The notes below the pieces were generated by a model, which worked only from the letters and a program-made list of their open reading frames with translations, did no database searches and was not told the origin of the DNA. Shown here in pieces: positions 33,884 to 42,286 of a stretch of 64,000 bases of DNA. The DNA comes from Desulfovibrio aminophilus (GTDB taxonomy: Bacteria; Desulfobacterota; Desulfovibrionia; Desulfovibrionales; Desulfovibrionaceae), in the NCBI RefSeq assembly GCF_023660105.1, contig NZ_JAMHGA010000011.1:1-64000 (forward strand), read 5' to 3'. The position numbers were made by a program, and so were the translations under genes. Each line of letters begins with the position of its first letter. The first letter of the stretch is position 1.

Positions 33884-34639
33884 ATGACCGACGAACAGAC
33901 CTTGGTGGCCGGGCGAAAGCCGGTGCGCGAACTGCTGGAGCGCGAGCCCGGCAAGGTGGACGCGCTCTATTTCCGCAAGGGCCGCGACCAGGCCCTGCAG
34001 CCCCTGATCAACGAATGCAAACGGCTCAACCTGCGCCACCGCTTCGTGGACGCGGCCGAGCTGGACCGGATCTTCCCCGGCAACCACCAGGGCGTGGCCG
34101 CCCGGGTGGCCGGGCTGAGCTTCGCGGATCTGGAGGAACTCATGGCCCAGGCCCCGGACGCGCCCCTGCCGCTCATCGTGGTCCTGGACCAGGTCCAGGA
34201 CCCGGGCAACGTGGGCGTGCTGGCGCGCACCCTCTACGCCCTGGGCGCGGCCGGGCTCGTGGTGGCCAAGCACGAGGGGGCCTACCTGGGCGCGGCCGCC
34301 GTGCGGGCCAGCTCCGGGGCCCTGCTCAAGCTGCCGGTGGCCAAGGTGACGAACGTCTCCCAGGCCCTGGGGCGGCTGGCCGAGGCGGGCTTCCCCCTCT
34401 ACTGCGCCCGGCGCTCCGAGGGGGCCCGGGACGCCTTCCTGCCGGGGCTGCGGCTGCCAGCGGTCCTGGTCCTGGGCAACGAGGACAAGGGCGTCCGGCC
34501 GAGCGTGGCCGGACGCTGCGACGAGGACCTGTTCATCCCCTTCGCCCGCGAGTTCGACTCCCTGAACGTGGCCCAGGCCGGAGCGGTGCTGGCCGGGCTT
34601 TGGGCCAGGGACGCGGCCTCGCGGCGGACGGGGCGTTGA
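33884..34639 (+). CDS. TrmH-family RNA 2'-O-methyltransferase (RlmB-like)
   Basis: This 251-residue SPOUT methyltransferase has an N-terminal substrate-binding domain (TLVAGRKPVRELLER to about residue 75). The knotted SAM domain carries the three TrmH motifs: VLDQVQDPGNVGVLARTLYA near residue 105, LGNEDKGVRP near residue 200 and DSLNVAQAGAVLAG near residue 225. It most resembles RlmB (23S rRNA Gm2251), but the exact nucleotide is unproven. A hairpin follows, and the next transcription unit starts with a sigma-28 promoter. Confidence 0.92.
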   Translation: MTDEQTLVAGRKPVRELLEREPGKVDALYFRKGRDQALQPLINECKRLNLRHRFVDAAELDRIFPGNHQGVAARVAGLSFADLEELMAQAPDAPLPLIVVLDQVQDPGNVGVLARTLYALGAAGLVVAKHEGAYLGAAAVRASSGALLKLPVAKVTNVSQALGRLAEAGFPLYCARRSEGARDAFLPGLRLPAVLVLGNEDKGVRPSVAGRCDEDLFIPFAREFDSLNVAQAGAVLAGLWARDAASRRTGR

Positions 34640-34644
34640 GGCCG

Positions 34645-34670
34645 GGCCGGTTTTCTGAAAAAAACCGGCC
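34645..34670 (+). terminator. Hairpin between trmH-family gene and yggS
   Basis: GGCCGGTTTT (34645-34654) pairs with AAAACCGGCC (34661-34670), six bases after the stop codon. A U-tract is missing, so it is a terminator-like 3' structure that separates the rRNA methylase from the motility unit. Confidence 0.6.
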
Positions 34671-34677
34671 GGATCGG

Positions 34678-34704
34678 TAAACCAATTTCCTAAAGGGCCG
34701 ATAA
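34678..34704 (+). promoter_or_regulatory. Sigma-28 (FliA) promoter at head of yggS-motAB unit
   Basis: TAAA (34678-34681), exactly 15 bases, then GCCGATAA (34697-34704) is an exact match to the classic flagellar sigma-28 consensus TAAA-N15-GCCGATAA. It is followed four bases later by the yggS ATG, so the expected transcription start falls at or just inside that codon. The motor genes downstream make it credible. Confidence 0.85.
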
Positions 34705-34708
34705 GACG

Positions 34709-35425
34709 ATGGAACTCGAGGAACGTGCGCGGCAGCTGGCGGAAAACCTGGCCCGCGTGCGGGAAGACATGGCCGGGGCGGCGCGGAGCGCCGGACGCGA
34801 TCCCTCGGAGGTGACCCTGGTGGCCATCTCCAAGACCCACCCGGCCTCGGACGTGGCCGCCCTGTTCGCGGCGGGACAGCGGATCTTCGGCGAGTCCTAC
34901 GCCCAGGAGGCCAAGGACAAGCGCGAGGAGCTGGCCCACCTGCCCATCGAATGGCATTTCGTGGGCGGGCTGCAGCGCAACAAGGCCAAGCTGGTGGCCG
35001 GGGAGTGCGCCCTGATCCACGCCGTGGACTCGCTCCGGCTGGCCGAGACCGTGGATCGCAAGGCAGCGGAACGAGGGGTGGTCCAGGACGTGCTTCTGCA
35101 GGTGAACAGCGCGGGCGAGGAGCAGAAGCACGGGGTCTCGGAGGCCGATCTGCCGGCCCTGGCCGAGGCCGTGACCGGGATGTCCTCCCTGCGGCTCCGG
35201 GGCCTGATGGTCCTGCCGCCGTTCTTCGACGACCCGGAGCGGGCCCGGCCCTTCTTCGCCAGGGCCCGGGAGCTGAAGGAGGACCTGGAGCGGCGGCTGT
35301 CCACGCGCCTGCCGCACCTGTCCATGGGCATGACCGGAGATTTCGCGGCGGCCATCGCCGAGGGCGCCACCCTGGTGCGCATCGGCACCCGCATCTTCGG
35401 ACAAAGGGACTACTCGAACCGGTAA
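34709..35425 (+). CDS. yggS: YggS/PLPBP-family pyridoxal-phosphate homeostasis protein
   Basis: This 238-residue single-domain PLP-binding protein belongs to the COG0325 family, which buffers vitamin B6 and amino-acid pools. The PLP lysine is in LVAISKTHPASDV near residue 36. Other family blocks are FGESYAQEAKDK, WHFVGGLQRNKAK and SMGMTGDFAAAIAEGATLVRIG. The start MELEERARQLAENLARVRED aligns with the usual family N-terminus. It is unusual in lying inside a flagellar transcription unit, 12 bases ahead of motA. The sigma-28 promoter would produce an mRNA beginning at about its start codon, so either it is translated leaderless from that promoter or read from an upstream promoter. Confidence 0.94.
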   Translation: MELEERARQLAENLARVREDMAGAARSAGRDPSEVTLVAISKTHPASDVAALFAAGQRIFGESYAQEAKDKREELAHLPIEWHFVGGLQRNKAKLVAGECALIHAVDSLRLAETVDRKAAERGVVQDVLLQVNSAGEEQKHGVSEADLPALAEAVTGMSSLRLRGLMVLPPFFDDPERARPFFARARELKEDLERRLSTRLPHLSMGMTGDFAAAIAEGATLVRIGTRIFGQRDYSNR

Positions 35426-35437
35426 ACGCGAGCGACT

Positions 35438-36199
35438 ATGGACCTGGCAACCGTCATCGGCATCGTACTGGCCTTCGGCCTGGTGATCTCGGGCATCATG
35501 TCCGGCAGCTCGCTCATGACCTTCGTGGACGTGCCGTCCATGCTCATCGTGGTCGGCGGCACCGTGGGCGCCACCCTGGTGAACTACCCCCTGCCGCACA
35601 TGCTCGGGGTCATCCGGGTCATCAAGCAGACCTTCCAGACCAAGACCCAGCCCCCGGCCCAGATCATCACCATGTTCATGGAGTTCGCCAACCGCGCCCG
35701 CCGCGAGGGCATCCTGGCCCTGGAGCCGCTGCTCAAGGACATCAAGGACGAATTCCTGCGCAAGGGCCTCCAGCTCACGGTGGACGGCCTGGAGCCCCAG
35801 ACCATCCAGGAAATCCTCCAGACCGAGGTGAGCCACCTGGAGGACCGCCACGAGACCGGGGCCAACCTCCTGGCCACCATGGGCTCGCTGGCCCCGGCCC
35901 TGGGCATGATCGGCACGGTCATCGGCCTGGTGCAGATGCTCCAGACCATGTCCGATCCGTCGAGCATCGGCCCGGCCATGGCCGTGGCCCTGATCACCAC
36001 CTTCTACGGCGCGGTCCTGGCCAACCTCCTGCTCAACCCCATGTCCGGCAAGCTCAAGCTGCGCAGCAAGGAGGAGATCCTGGTGCGCGAGATGATCATG
36101 GAGGGCGTGCTCTCCATCTCCAAGGGCGAGAACCCCCGGATCATCGAGGAAAAGCTCAACAGCTACCTGGCTCCCAGGGAGCGCAGGAAGTCCGACTAG
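35438..36199 (+). CDS. motA: Flagellar motor stator protein MotA
   Basis: This 253-residue inner-membrane protein is the proton or sodium channel half of the stator. Four transmembrane segments are visible at about 3-22, 32-52, 150-170 and 180-205. The GSLAPALGMIGTVIGLVQML segment contains the conserved proline and glycine channel residues. The large cytoplasmic loop between helices 2 and 3 contains the charged rotor-contact region. Size and the E/K-rich C-terminus fit the MotA/PomA/MotP type. It starts 12 bases after yggS and is followed by two motB genes. Confidence 0.95.
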   Translation: MDLATVIGIVLAFGLVISGIMSGSSLMTFVDVPSMLIVVGGTVGATLVNYPLPHMLGVIRVIKQTFQTKTQPPAQIITMFMEFANRARREGILALEPLLKDIKDEFLRKGLQLTVDGLEPQTIQEILQTEVSHLEDRHETGANLLATMGSLAPALGMIGTVIGLVQMLQTMSDPSSIGPAMAVALITTFYGAVLANLLLNPMSGKLKLRSKEEILVREMIMEGVLSISKGENPRIIEEKLNSYLAPRERRKSD

Positions 36200-36206
36200 G
36201 AGGCCC

Positions 36207-37052
36207 ATGGCCGGCCCCAGGAAGAAAAAGCCCCCCGAGAGCGAGGACGTGCCCCTGTGGGTCCTGACCTACGGGGACTGCGTCACGCTCATGCTGACCT
36301 TCTTCGTGCTCCTGGTGAGCATGGCCAAGATCGACGAGTCGCGGAAGCTCGTGGTCCTGGGCTCGGTCTTCGGCAGCATGGGCTTCCTGGACCGCAGCAC
36401 CGAGGTCCTCTCCCGCGCGGAGAACCGGCGCACCGTGGAGCCCGGCCCCATGGACGACATCAAGGACTTCGAGCCGCTCAAGAACATGCTCTGGGAAGAG
36501 GCCGGGGCCGACCTGCGCTTCGAGTCCAACAAGGTCGTCCAGGTGCTCTCCATCGAGGGCGACGCCCTGTTCTCCCCGGGCTCGGCCGAGCTCACCCCCG
36601 ACGGCCGCGACCTGCTCCAGCGCGTGCTGCCGGTGATCAAGGCGGTGCCCCACCCGGTGCTCGTGGCCGGGCACACCTCCACCCTGCGCGACGAACTGGG
36701 GCCCAACTACCGCCTTGAGGACGAAAACAAGGTCCCGGACCTCTCCTGGCGGCTCTCCCTGAACCGTTCCCTGGCCGTGTACCGCTTCCTCCTGGAGGGC
36801 GGGGCGGACCCGGACAAGCTGCGCATGGAGGCCTTCGGCCGCTACCGCCCGCGCTTCAACAACGCCGACCCCAAGGAGCGGGACAAGAACCGCCGCGTGG
36901 ACCTGGTCCTGGACCTGCGCAATCCCATCGAAAAGAACCTCCTGCCGCGCGAGACCCTGCGCGAATCGGAGATCAGGAAACCCGTGGAGGCCATCGAGTT
37001 CCAGGGATTCCGCTTCGAGGTCAACGCCACGGCCCCGGAGCCGGGGAGGTAG
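36207..37052 (+). CDS. motB: MotB-type stator protein with OmpA peptidoglycan-binding domain (first copy)
   Basis: This 281-residue protein has an N-terminal basic stretch, then LTYGDCVTLMLTFFVLLVSM (residues about 22-41), the single MotB membrane helix with its channel aspartate. A plug/linker follows. The OmpA-like domain (about 115-235) includes FSPGSAELTPDGRDLL, VAGHTSTL and FGRYRPRFNNADPKERDKNR, which anchors the stator to peptidoglycan. A second motB-like gene follows after three bases, so the two probably make mixed stators (MotA with two MotB types) or have divided roles. Confidence 0.93.
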   Translation: MAGPRKKKPPESEDVPLWVLTYGDCVTLMLTFFVLLVSMAKIDESRKLVVLGSVFGSMGFLDRSTEVLSRAENRRTVEPGPMDDIKDFEPLKNMLWEEAGADLRFESNKVVQVLSIEGDALFSPGSAELTPDGRDLLQRVLPVIKAVPHPVLVAGHTSTLRDELGPNYRLEDENKVPDLSWRLSLNRSLAVYRFLLEGGADPDKLRMEAFGRYRPRFNNADPKERDKNRRVDLVLDLRNPIEKNLLPRETLRESEIRKPVEAIEFQGFRFEVNATAPEPGR

Positions 37053-37055
37053 GCC

Positions 37056-37790
37056 GTGCAGCAGCGCGAGAAGAAGCCCGCCGACAAGCCCAAGCAGGAG
37101 TGGATGCTGACCTACGGCGACGTGGTCACCCTGCTGCTGACCTTCTTCGTGCTCCTCCTGGCCATGTCCTCCATGGACCAGAGCTTCATCTCCCGCGTGT
37201 CCATCTACTCCGCCCAGCACGCGGCCCTGGCCCGCAAGACGAGCGGCAAGACTCCGCGCAACATCCAGATGGTCCTGGACCTGGTGGAGCGGCCCTGGGA
37301 GGTGTTCTCCAAGGAGGACAAGATCAAGGATCTGCTCTTCCCGGACAACGTCCTGCCCCCGGAGATCGACCGCAACACGTTGAACGAGAACCTGCGCGTG
37401 CTGGCGCGCAACGAGGGCGTGGCCCTGGTCTTCTCGGACAAGCTGCTCTTCGCCCCGGGCGGCGCGGAGCTGACCCCGGGCGCGCGGGCCATCCTGGCCC
37501 AGGTGGCCCCGCTCATCCTGCACACCGCCTCGCCGGTGAACGTGGCCGGGTTCACCGACGCCGAGGAGGGCAAGGCCGCCGAGGGCTTCGCCCTGTCCGG
37601 GGAGCGGGCCGCGTCCGTGCTGGACTACTTCCTGGCCCTGGGCATGCAGCCCCTGCGCTTCTCCCTCTCGGCCTACGGGCCGAGCCGGCCCCTGGACGAC
37701 AGGCCCGACGAGGCCTCCCAGGCCAAGAACCGCCGGGTGGAGGTCTTTCTCAAGACCAACCAGGCCCTGGGCGGCTACCTGACGCAATAG
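37056..37790 (+). CDS. MotB-type stator protein with OmpA domain (second copy)
   Basis: This 244-residue paralogue begins at GTG 37056, three bases after the previous stop. LTYGDVVTLLLTFFVLLLAM again carries the MotB aspartate (residues about 18-37). The C-terminal OmpA-like domain shows FAPGGAELTPGARAIL and AYGPSRPLDDRPDEASQAKN. It is shorter than the first MotB and has a different linker. The pair resembles the MotB/MotX-type or DVU0049-like arrangement of Desulfovibrio, but the division of labour is unknown. Confidence 0.92.
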   Translation: MQQREKKPADKPKQEWMLTYGDVVTLLLTFFVLLLAMSSMDQSFISRVSIYSAQHAALARKTSGKTPRNIQMVLDLVERPWEVFSKEDKIKDLLFPDNVLPPEIDRNTLNENLRVLARNEGVALVFSDKLLFAPGGAELTPGARAILAQVAPLILHTASPVNVAGFTDAEEGKAAEGFALSGERAASVLDYFLALGMQPLRFSLSAYGPSRPLDDRPDEASQAKNRRVEVFLKTNQALGGYLTQ

Positions 37791-37872
37791 ACCGCGAGCT
37801 TTCCTGCCGGGAGGATTCCGTGTACAGTCCCCGGCAGACGGACAACGAAACGAAACCGGACGAGGTGGCGCC

Positions 37873-38388
37873 GTGGCCGATGATCTCGACAACAAGCAGG
37901 AAAAGCCCAAGAAGAAAAAGGGCCTCATCAAGTGGATCATCCTGGCCGTGCTGCTCCTGGCCCTGGGCGGCGGCGGCTTCGTCGCCTACAAGATGTTCCT
38001 GGCCAAGCCCCCGGCGGACCCGGCCCAGGCCGAGCAGGCCCAGCCCGAGGGCCACGGCAAGGAGGGCAAGGACGCCAAGCCCGCCGAGGGCCAGGTGGTC
38101 TCCCTGCCCGTGTTCCTGGTGAACCTGGCCGATCCCCTGGGCCGCCGCTACCTCAAGCTGGCCATGGACGTGGAGGTCAAGGACGAGGCGGCCAAGGCCG
38201 AGATCGCCAAGAACGAGGCCAAGATCAAGGACGCCCTGCTCCTGCTCCTGTCCAGCAAGACCTATCAGGAACTGTCCACCCTGGACGCCAAGATCCAGCT
38301 CAAGCAGGACATCGTGCAGCGGCTCAACCTCATTCTCGGCAACGGCAAGGTGATCCAGGTCTACTTCACCGAAATGGTCATTCAGTAG
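37873..38388 (+). CDS. fliL: Flagellar basal body-associated protein FliL
   Basis: This 171-residue single-pass membrane protein starts at a GTG. A lysine-rich cytoplasmic tip (KQEKPKKKKG) precedes the membrane helix at about 18-40. The periplasmic FliL domain contains VFLVNLADPLGRRYLKLAMD and LLLLLSSKTYQELSTLDAK. FliL assists the stator and basal body. An 80-base gap precedes it and contains no clear promoter. Confidence 0.92.
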   Translation: MADDLDNKQEKPKKKKGLIKWIILAVLLLALGGGGFVAYKMFLAKPPADPAQAEQAQPEGHGKEGKDAKPAEGQVVSLPVFLVNLADPLGRRYLKLAMDVEVKDEAAKAEIAKNEAKIKDALLLLLSSKTYQELSTLDAKIQLKQDIVQRLNLILGNGKVIQVYFTEMVIQ

Positions 38389-38391
38389 CGC

Positions 38392-38407
38392 TAGCACGCT
38401 TCTTGCA
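38392..38407 (+). promoter_or_regulatory. Sigma-54-type promoter upstream of fliN
   Basis: TAGCACG-CTTC-TTGCA matches the sigma-54 consensus TGGCACG-N4-TTGCA at every defined position except the first G of the -24 element. It begins four bases after the fliL stop and lies about 65 bases before fliN. Sigma-54 control of flagellar basal-body genes is common. Confidence 0.75.
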
Positions 38408-38469
38408 GCCGGGACCCCCGACGGCGGGACTCCGGCGCCCGCGCGCAAACGCAGACCGAGGATACGACA

Positions 38470-38985
38470 ATGGCTGAAGAGATGGATCAGGATCAGCTGG
38501 CCCAGCAGTGGGCCGACGCCCTCAACGAGAACGCCGACGCGGGCAAGGAGGCCGGCGCGCCCCAGGACGACGACGCCCTGGCCGCCGAGTGGGCCGCCGC
38601 CCTGGCCTCCCAGGAAGAGGACGACATCAAGAAGGAAAAGGAACAGGCGTTCCTCAAGACCAAGACCAAGGACCACGAGCTCAAGGACCTCACCAAGGAG
38701 GCCAAGAGCGGCCGCGAGGGCGCCAAGAGGGACCTGGACTTCATCCTGGACATCCCCCTGGACGTGTCCGCCGAGCTGGGGCGCACCAAGCTCCTCATCA
38801 ACGAACTCCTGCAGCTGGGCCAGGGCTCGGTGGTGGAGCTGAACAAGCTGGCGGGCGAGCCCCTGGAGATCTACGTCAACGGCAAGCTCGTGGCGCGCGG
38901 CGAGGCCGTGGTCATCAACGAGAAGTTCGGCGTGCGCCTCACCGACATCATCAGCCCCATCGAGCGGGTGAAGCAGCTTGGCTGA
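38470..38985 (+). CDS. fliN: Flagellar motor switch protein FliN
   Basis: This 171-residue C-ring protein carries an acidic, coiled N-terminal extension (about residues 1-85, rich in Glu, Asp and Ala). The C-terminal SpoA-fold FliN domain (about 86-171) contains LDIPLDVSAELGRTKLLINE and the signature LVARGEAVVINEKFGVRLTD. Translation of fliO begins inside its last codons. The long N-terminal extension is larger than in enterobacteria but usual in several delta-proteobacterial lineages. Confidence 0.94.
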   Translation: MAEEMDQDQLAQQWADALNENADAGKEAGAPQDDDALAAEWAAALASQEEDDIKKEKEQAFLKTKTKDHELKDLTKEAKSGREGAKRDLDFILDIPLDVSAELGRTKLLINELLQLGQGSVVELNKLAGEPLEIYVNGKLVARGEAVVINEKFGVRLTDIISPIERVKQLG

Positions 38986-39367
38986 CGCCGCCAACGCCAC
39001 GGCGGCCCTGCCGCACGTCGGGGACACGAGCCTGCTCGGCTCGGTCCTGAGCATGGCGGCGGCGCTCTCCCTGGTCCTGGCCCTGATCTTCGTCGGCTTC
39101 TACCTCGTCCGGCGCTTCGGCCCCGCGACCCTGACCAGGGCCCGGGGCGGCGCGGCCCCCGCGCTCCTGGGGCGGCTCTTTCTCGGCAACCGGCAAAGCG
39201 TGGCCGTGGTCCGGGTCCTGGACAAGACCCTGATCCTCGGCGTCACCGAACAGCAGATCAGCCTCCTGGGGGAGGCGGAGACCACGGATGCTCCGGCACA
39301 AGGCGCAGGCTTCGCCCGGGTCCTGGATGAACAGGGCCGGACGGGCTCTTCCGACGATCCTGCTTAG
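38978..39367 (+). CDS. fliO: Flagellar biosynthesis protein FliO
   Basis: This 129-residue protein uses a TTG start at 38978 that overlaps the fliN stop. A single membrane segment lies at about residues 24-45 (MAAALSLVLALIFVGFYLVRR). A short cytoplasmic domain with LGNRQSVAVVRVLDKTLILGV follows, as in FliO, the assembly factor for FliP. Low sequence conservation is normal for this family; gene order fliN-fliO-fliP-fliQ supports the call. It overlaps the fliP start. Confidence 0.88.
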   Translation: MADAANATAALPHVGDTSLLGSVLSMAAALSLVLALIFVGFYLVRRFGPATLTRARGGAAPALLGRLFLGNRQSVAVVRVLDKTLILGVTEQQISLLGEAETTDAPAQGAGFARVLDEQGRTGSSDDPA

Positions 39368-40088
39368 CCTGGGACTGGTCGCCCTCTGGGCCGCCCCGGC
39401 GCTGGCCCAGCAGGCGCCGACCCTGACCATGCAGCTCTCCGCCGGTCAGGCCGAGCCCGGCAAGGTCTCGGTCCTGCTGGAAATCCTCTTTCTCCTGACG
39501 ATCCTCTCGGTGGCCCCGGCCATCGTCCTGACCATGACCTCCTTCACGCGCATCATCGTGGTCTTCCACTTCCTGCGCCAGGCCATGGGCACCCAGCAGA
39601 TGCCCCCGAACCAGATCCTGGCCAGCCTGGCCATCTTCATGACCTGCGTGATCATGATGCCCGTGGGCAAGGCGGTCTACTACGACGCCATCAAGCCCTA
39701 CTCGGAGGAAAAGATCGGCTTCCAGCAGGCCCTGGACACCGCCCAGAAGCCCATCCGCGCCTTCCTCTTCAAGCACACCCGCGAGAAGGACCTCTCGATC
39801 TTCTATTCCATCACCGGCGAGCCCCGGCCGGAGAACAAGGACCAGGTGCCGACCATCCTGCTCACGGCGGCCTACACCATCTCCGAGCTGAAGACCGGCT
39901 TCACCATCGGCTTCCTCATCTACATCCCGTTCCTCATCCTGGACATGGTGGTGGCCAGCATCCTCCTGTCCATGGGCATGATGATGCTCCCGCCGGTGAT
40001 GATCTCGCTGCCGTTCAAGATCCTGCTCTTCATCCTGGTGGACGGCTGGTCCCTGCTGGTGGGATCGCTGGTGAACACCTTCCAGTGA
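39288..40088 (+). CDS. fliP: Flagellar type III export gate protein FliP
   Basis: This 266-residue export-gate subunit starts with a cleavable signal peptide ending ALWAAPALAQQ. It is followed by about four membrane segments and the diagnostic MTSFTRIIVVFHFLRQAMGTQ and LIYIPFLILDMVVASILLSM. The ATG at 39288 has GGAG seven bases upstream, which makes an 80-base overlap with fliO; an ATG at 39327 (MNRAGRALP) would give a cleaner signal peptide but has no ribosome site. FliP forms the core of the export pore with FliQ and FliR. Confidence 0.95.
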   Translation: MLRHKAQASPGSWMNRAGRALPTILLSLGLVALWAAPALAQQAPTLTMQLSAGQAEPGKVSVLLEILFLLTILSVAPAIVLTMTSFTRIIVVFHFLRQAMGTQQMPPNQILASLAIFMTCVIMMPVGKAVYYDAIKPYSEEKIGFQQALDTAQKPIRAFLFKHTREKDLSIFYSITGEPRPENKDQVPTILLTAAYTISELKTGFTIGFLIYIPFLILDMVVASILLSMGMMMLPPVMISLPFKILLFILVDGWSLLVGSLVNTFQ

Positions 40089-40098
40089 CGGAGCGCGC

Positions 40099-40368
40099 AT
40101 GACCCCGGAATTCGTCATCGGCTTCGCCCGCCAGGCCATCGAGCTGACCCTGCTCATCTCCCTGCCCATGCTCGGCGTGGGCATGGCCGTGGGCATCGTG
40201 GTCAGCGTGGTCCAGGCCGCGACCCAGATTCAGGAAATGACCCTGACCATGGTGCCCAAGATCGTCGCCATTTTTTTGGCGCTCCTGATCGCCTTCCCCT
40301 GGATCATGGACAAGATGGTCACCTACACCCGCGAACTCTTCCTCAACCTGCCCAACTACATCCGCTGA
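40099..40368 (+). CDS. fliQ: Flagellar type III export gate protein FliQ
   Basis: This 89-residue protein with two membrane segments (about 17-40 and 50-75) contains the family blocks LLISLPMLGVGMAVGIVVSV and QIQEMTLTMVPKIVAIFLAL. It packs around FliP in the export gate. FliR and FlhB are not in this cluster, which ends at the convergent era gene; a short GGGCC/GGCCC hairpin lies at 40369. Confidence 0.95.
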   Translation: MTPEFVIGFARQAIELTLLISLPMLGVGMAVGIVVSVVQAATQIQEMTLTMVPKIVAIFLALLIAFPWIMDKMVTYTRELFLNLPNYIR

Positions 40369-40384
40369 GGGCCTTCGGCCCGGA

Positions 40385-41287
<903 letters not shown>

Positions 41288-41311
41288 GAAAAACTCCTTT
41301 TGAGGGAAGAA

Positions 41312-41351
41312 GCGGGGGAACCCCCCTTTTGGAAAAGGGGGGTTCTCCCGC
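41312..41351 (-). terminator. Terminator-like hairpin upstream of era
   Basis: GCGGG(G)GAACCCCCCTTTT pairs with AAAAGGGGGGTTC(T)CCCGC around a GG centre. On the minus strand it follows the YjdF-like gene and precedes era, so it separates two transcription units. Confidence 0.65.
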
Positions 41352-41426
41352 GCCCCCTCCCCCTAAAACTTTCATCAGCGCGGCGTGCGCCGCGCATGCA
41401 CGTCTCACGTTTCCAGACGGCCCTTC

Positions 41427-41477
41427 GTGGCGCGGATTCGCCCTGGCCCCGATGGGGCCAGGGCGAATCCGCGCCAC
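41427..41477. repeat. Perfect 24-bp inverted repeat, GTGGCGCGGA arms, copy 2
   Basis: A 24-base arm starting GTGGCGCGGATTCGCCC (41427-41450) and its exact complement (41454-41477) surround only GAT. It lies between the YjdF-like gene and era, in non-coding sequence next to a TCCAGGG-type repeat. The outer ten bases also form the arms of the hairpin at 3773-3819. Confidence 0.85.
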
Positions 41478-41483
41478 AGATGC

Positions 41484-41540
41484 GGGTCCAGGGGCCTCAG
41501 GCCCCTGGCGGGCCCGGGCGGAGCCCGGCCGCCGGAGGCA
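41484..41540. repeat. TCCAGGG-type double-hairpin repeat, diverged copy 4
   Basis: GGTCCAGGGGCCTCAGGCCCCTGGC is followed by GGGCCCGGGCGGAGCCCGG and GCCGCCGGAGGC. On the minus strand it begins at the base after the YjdF-like stop. Copy 5 at 42229-42282 is almost identical and sits in the same place after topA. Confidence 0.7.
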
Positions 41541-42131
41541 TCATGCCTTGTCCGGCCGGGGTCCGGCAAGACGAAACAAGGCCAAGGCGGCGAGCGCGCC
41601 GAGGGTGTCGGCCAGCATGTCCTTCTGGGCGTCCCAGGGGTCGCCCTGGGTGCCGAGGAAGGCCGGTCCGGCGTCGCCTCCGGCCAGGGCCGCGAACCAC
41701 CACTCCACGATCTCGTAGCCCGCGGCCACGGCCATGACGGCGGCCAGGGCCAGGACGTAGCCCGCCCAGCGTCGGGCCAGGCTCCGCCGGGTCACGTACT
41801 CCAGGATCGGGTAGGCGAAGAGGCCCACCGCGAAATGGGCCACGCGGTCGAAGTGGTTGCGCTGAAAGCCGAACAGGTCCGTGATCCAGCCGAAGGGGAC
41901 CAGGGCGAAGGTGTAGTGCGCGCCGAGCGTATGCCAGAAGAGCCAGAAGGCCATGAGCCCGTAGGCCAGATTGGAGAACCGGAAACGCCGGTGGGTCAGG
42001 GCGAGAAAGAGGACGATTCCCGCCGCCGGAAGCGCCTCGGCGACCCAGACCTCCCGCGACACCGGCTCCACGGCCAGGACCGCGAACCAGACCATGTACA
42101 GCCCGAGCAGCAGATGAGGGAACCGCGCCAT
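41541..42131 (-). CDS. YjdF-like DUF2238 inner-membrane protein
   Basis: This 196-residue protein has about six membrane helices. Family blocks are LTHRRFRFSNLAYGLMAFWL, HTLGAHYTFALVPFGW and RNHFDRVAHFAVGLFAYP, and near the C-terminus GTQGDPWDAQKDMLADTLGA. These identify the DUF2238/YjdF family, whose function is unknown. The conserved His and Asp residues in the membrane could bind a metal or cofactor. It lies alone between topA and era. Confidence 0.88.
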   Translation of the reverse strand: MARFPHLLLGLYMVWFAVLAVEPVSREVWVAEALPAAGIVLFLALTHRRFRFSNLAYGLMAFWLFWHTLGAHYTFALVPFGWITDLFGFQRNHFDRVAHFAVGLFAYPILEYVTRRSLARRWAGYVLALAAVMAVAAGYEIVEWWFAALAGGDAGPAFLGTQGDPWDAQKDMLADTLGALAALALFRLAGPRPDKA

Positions 42132-42228
42132 ATCCCCACCCTACCGAAGGCCCGAACATCCTGACAAGTCCCGACCCGTGTCGCGGACGGTTCCGGCCGG
42201 AGGCCGGGAGCGGCCGCGACACCATCGG

Positions 42229-42282
42229 GGGTCAGGGGCCTCAGGCCCCTGGCGGGCCTGGGCGGAGCCCGGCCGCCGGAGG
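42229..42282. repeat. TCCAGGG-type double-hairpin repeat, diverged copy 5
   Basis: GGTCAGGGGCCTCAGGCCCCTGGC, GGGCCTGGGCGGAGCCCGG and GCCGCCGGAGGC match copy 4 almost base for base. On the minus strand it begins four bases after the topA stop. Confidence 0.7.
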
Positions 42283-42286
42283 CTTC

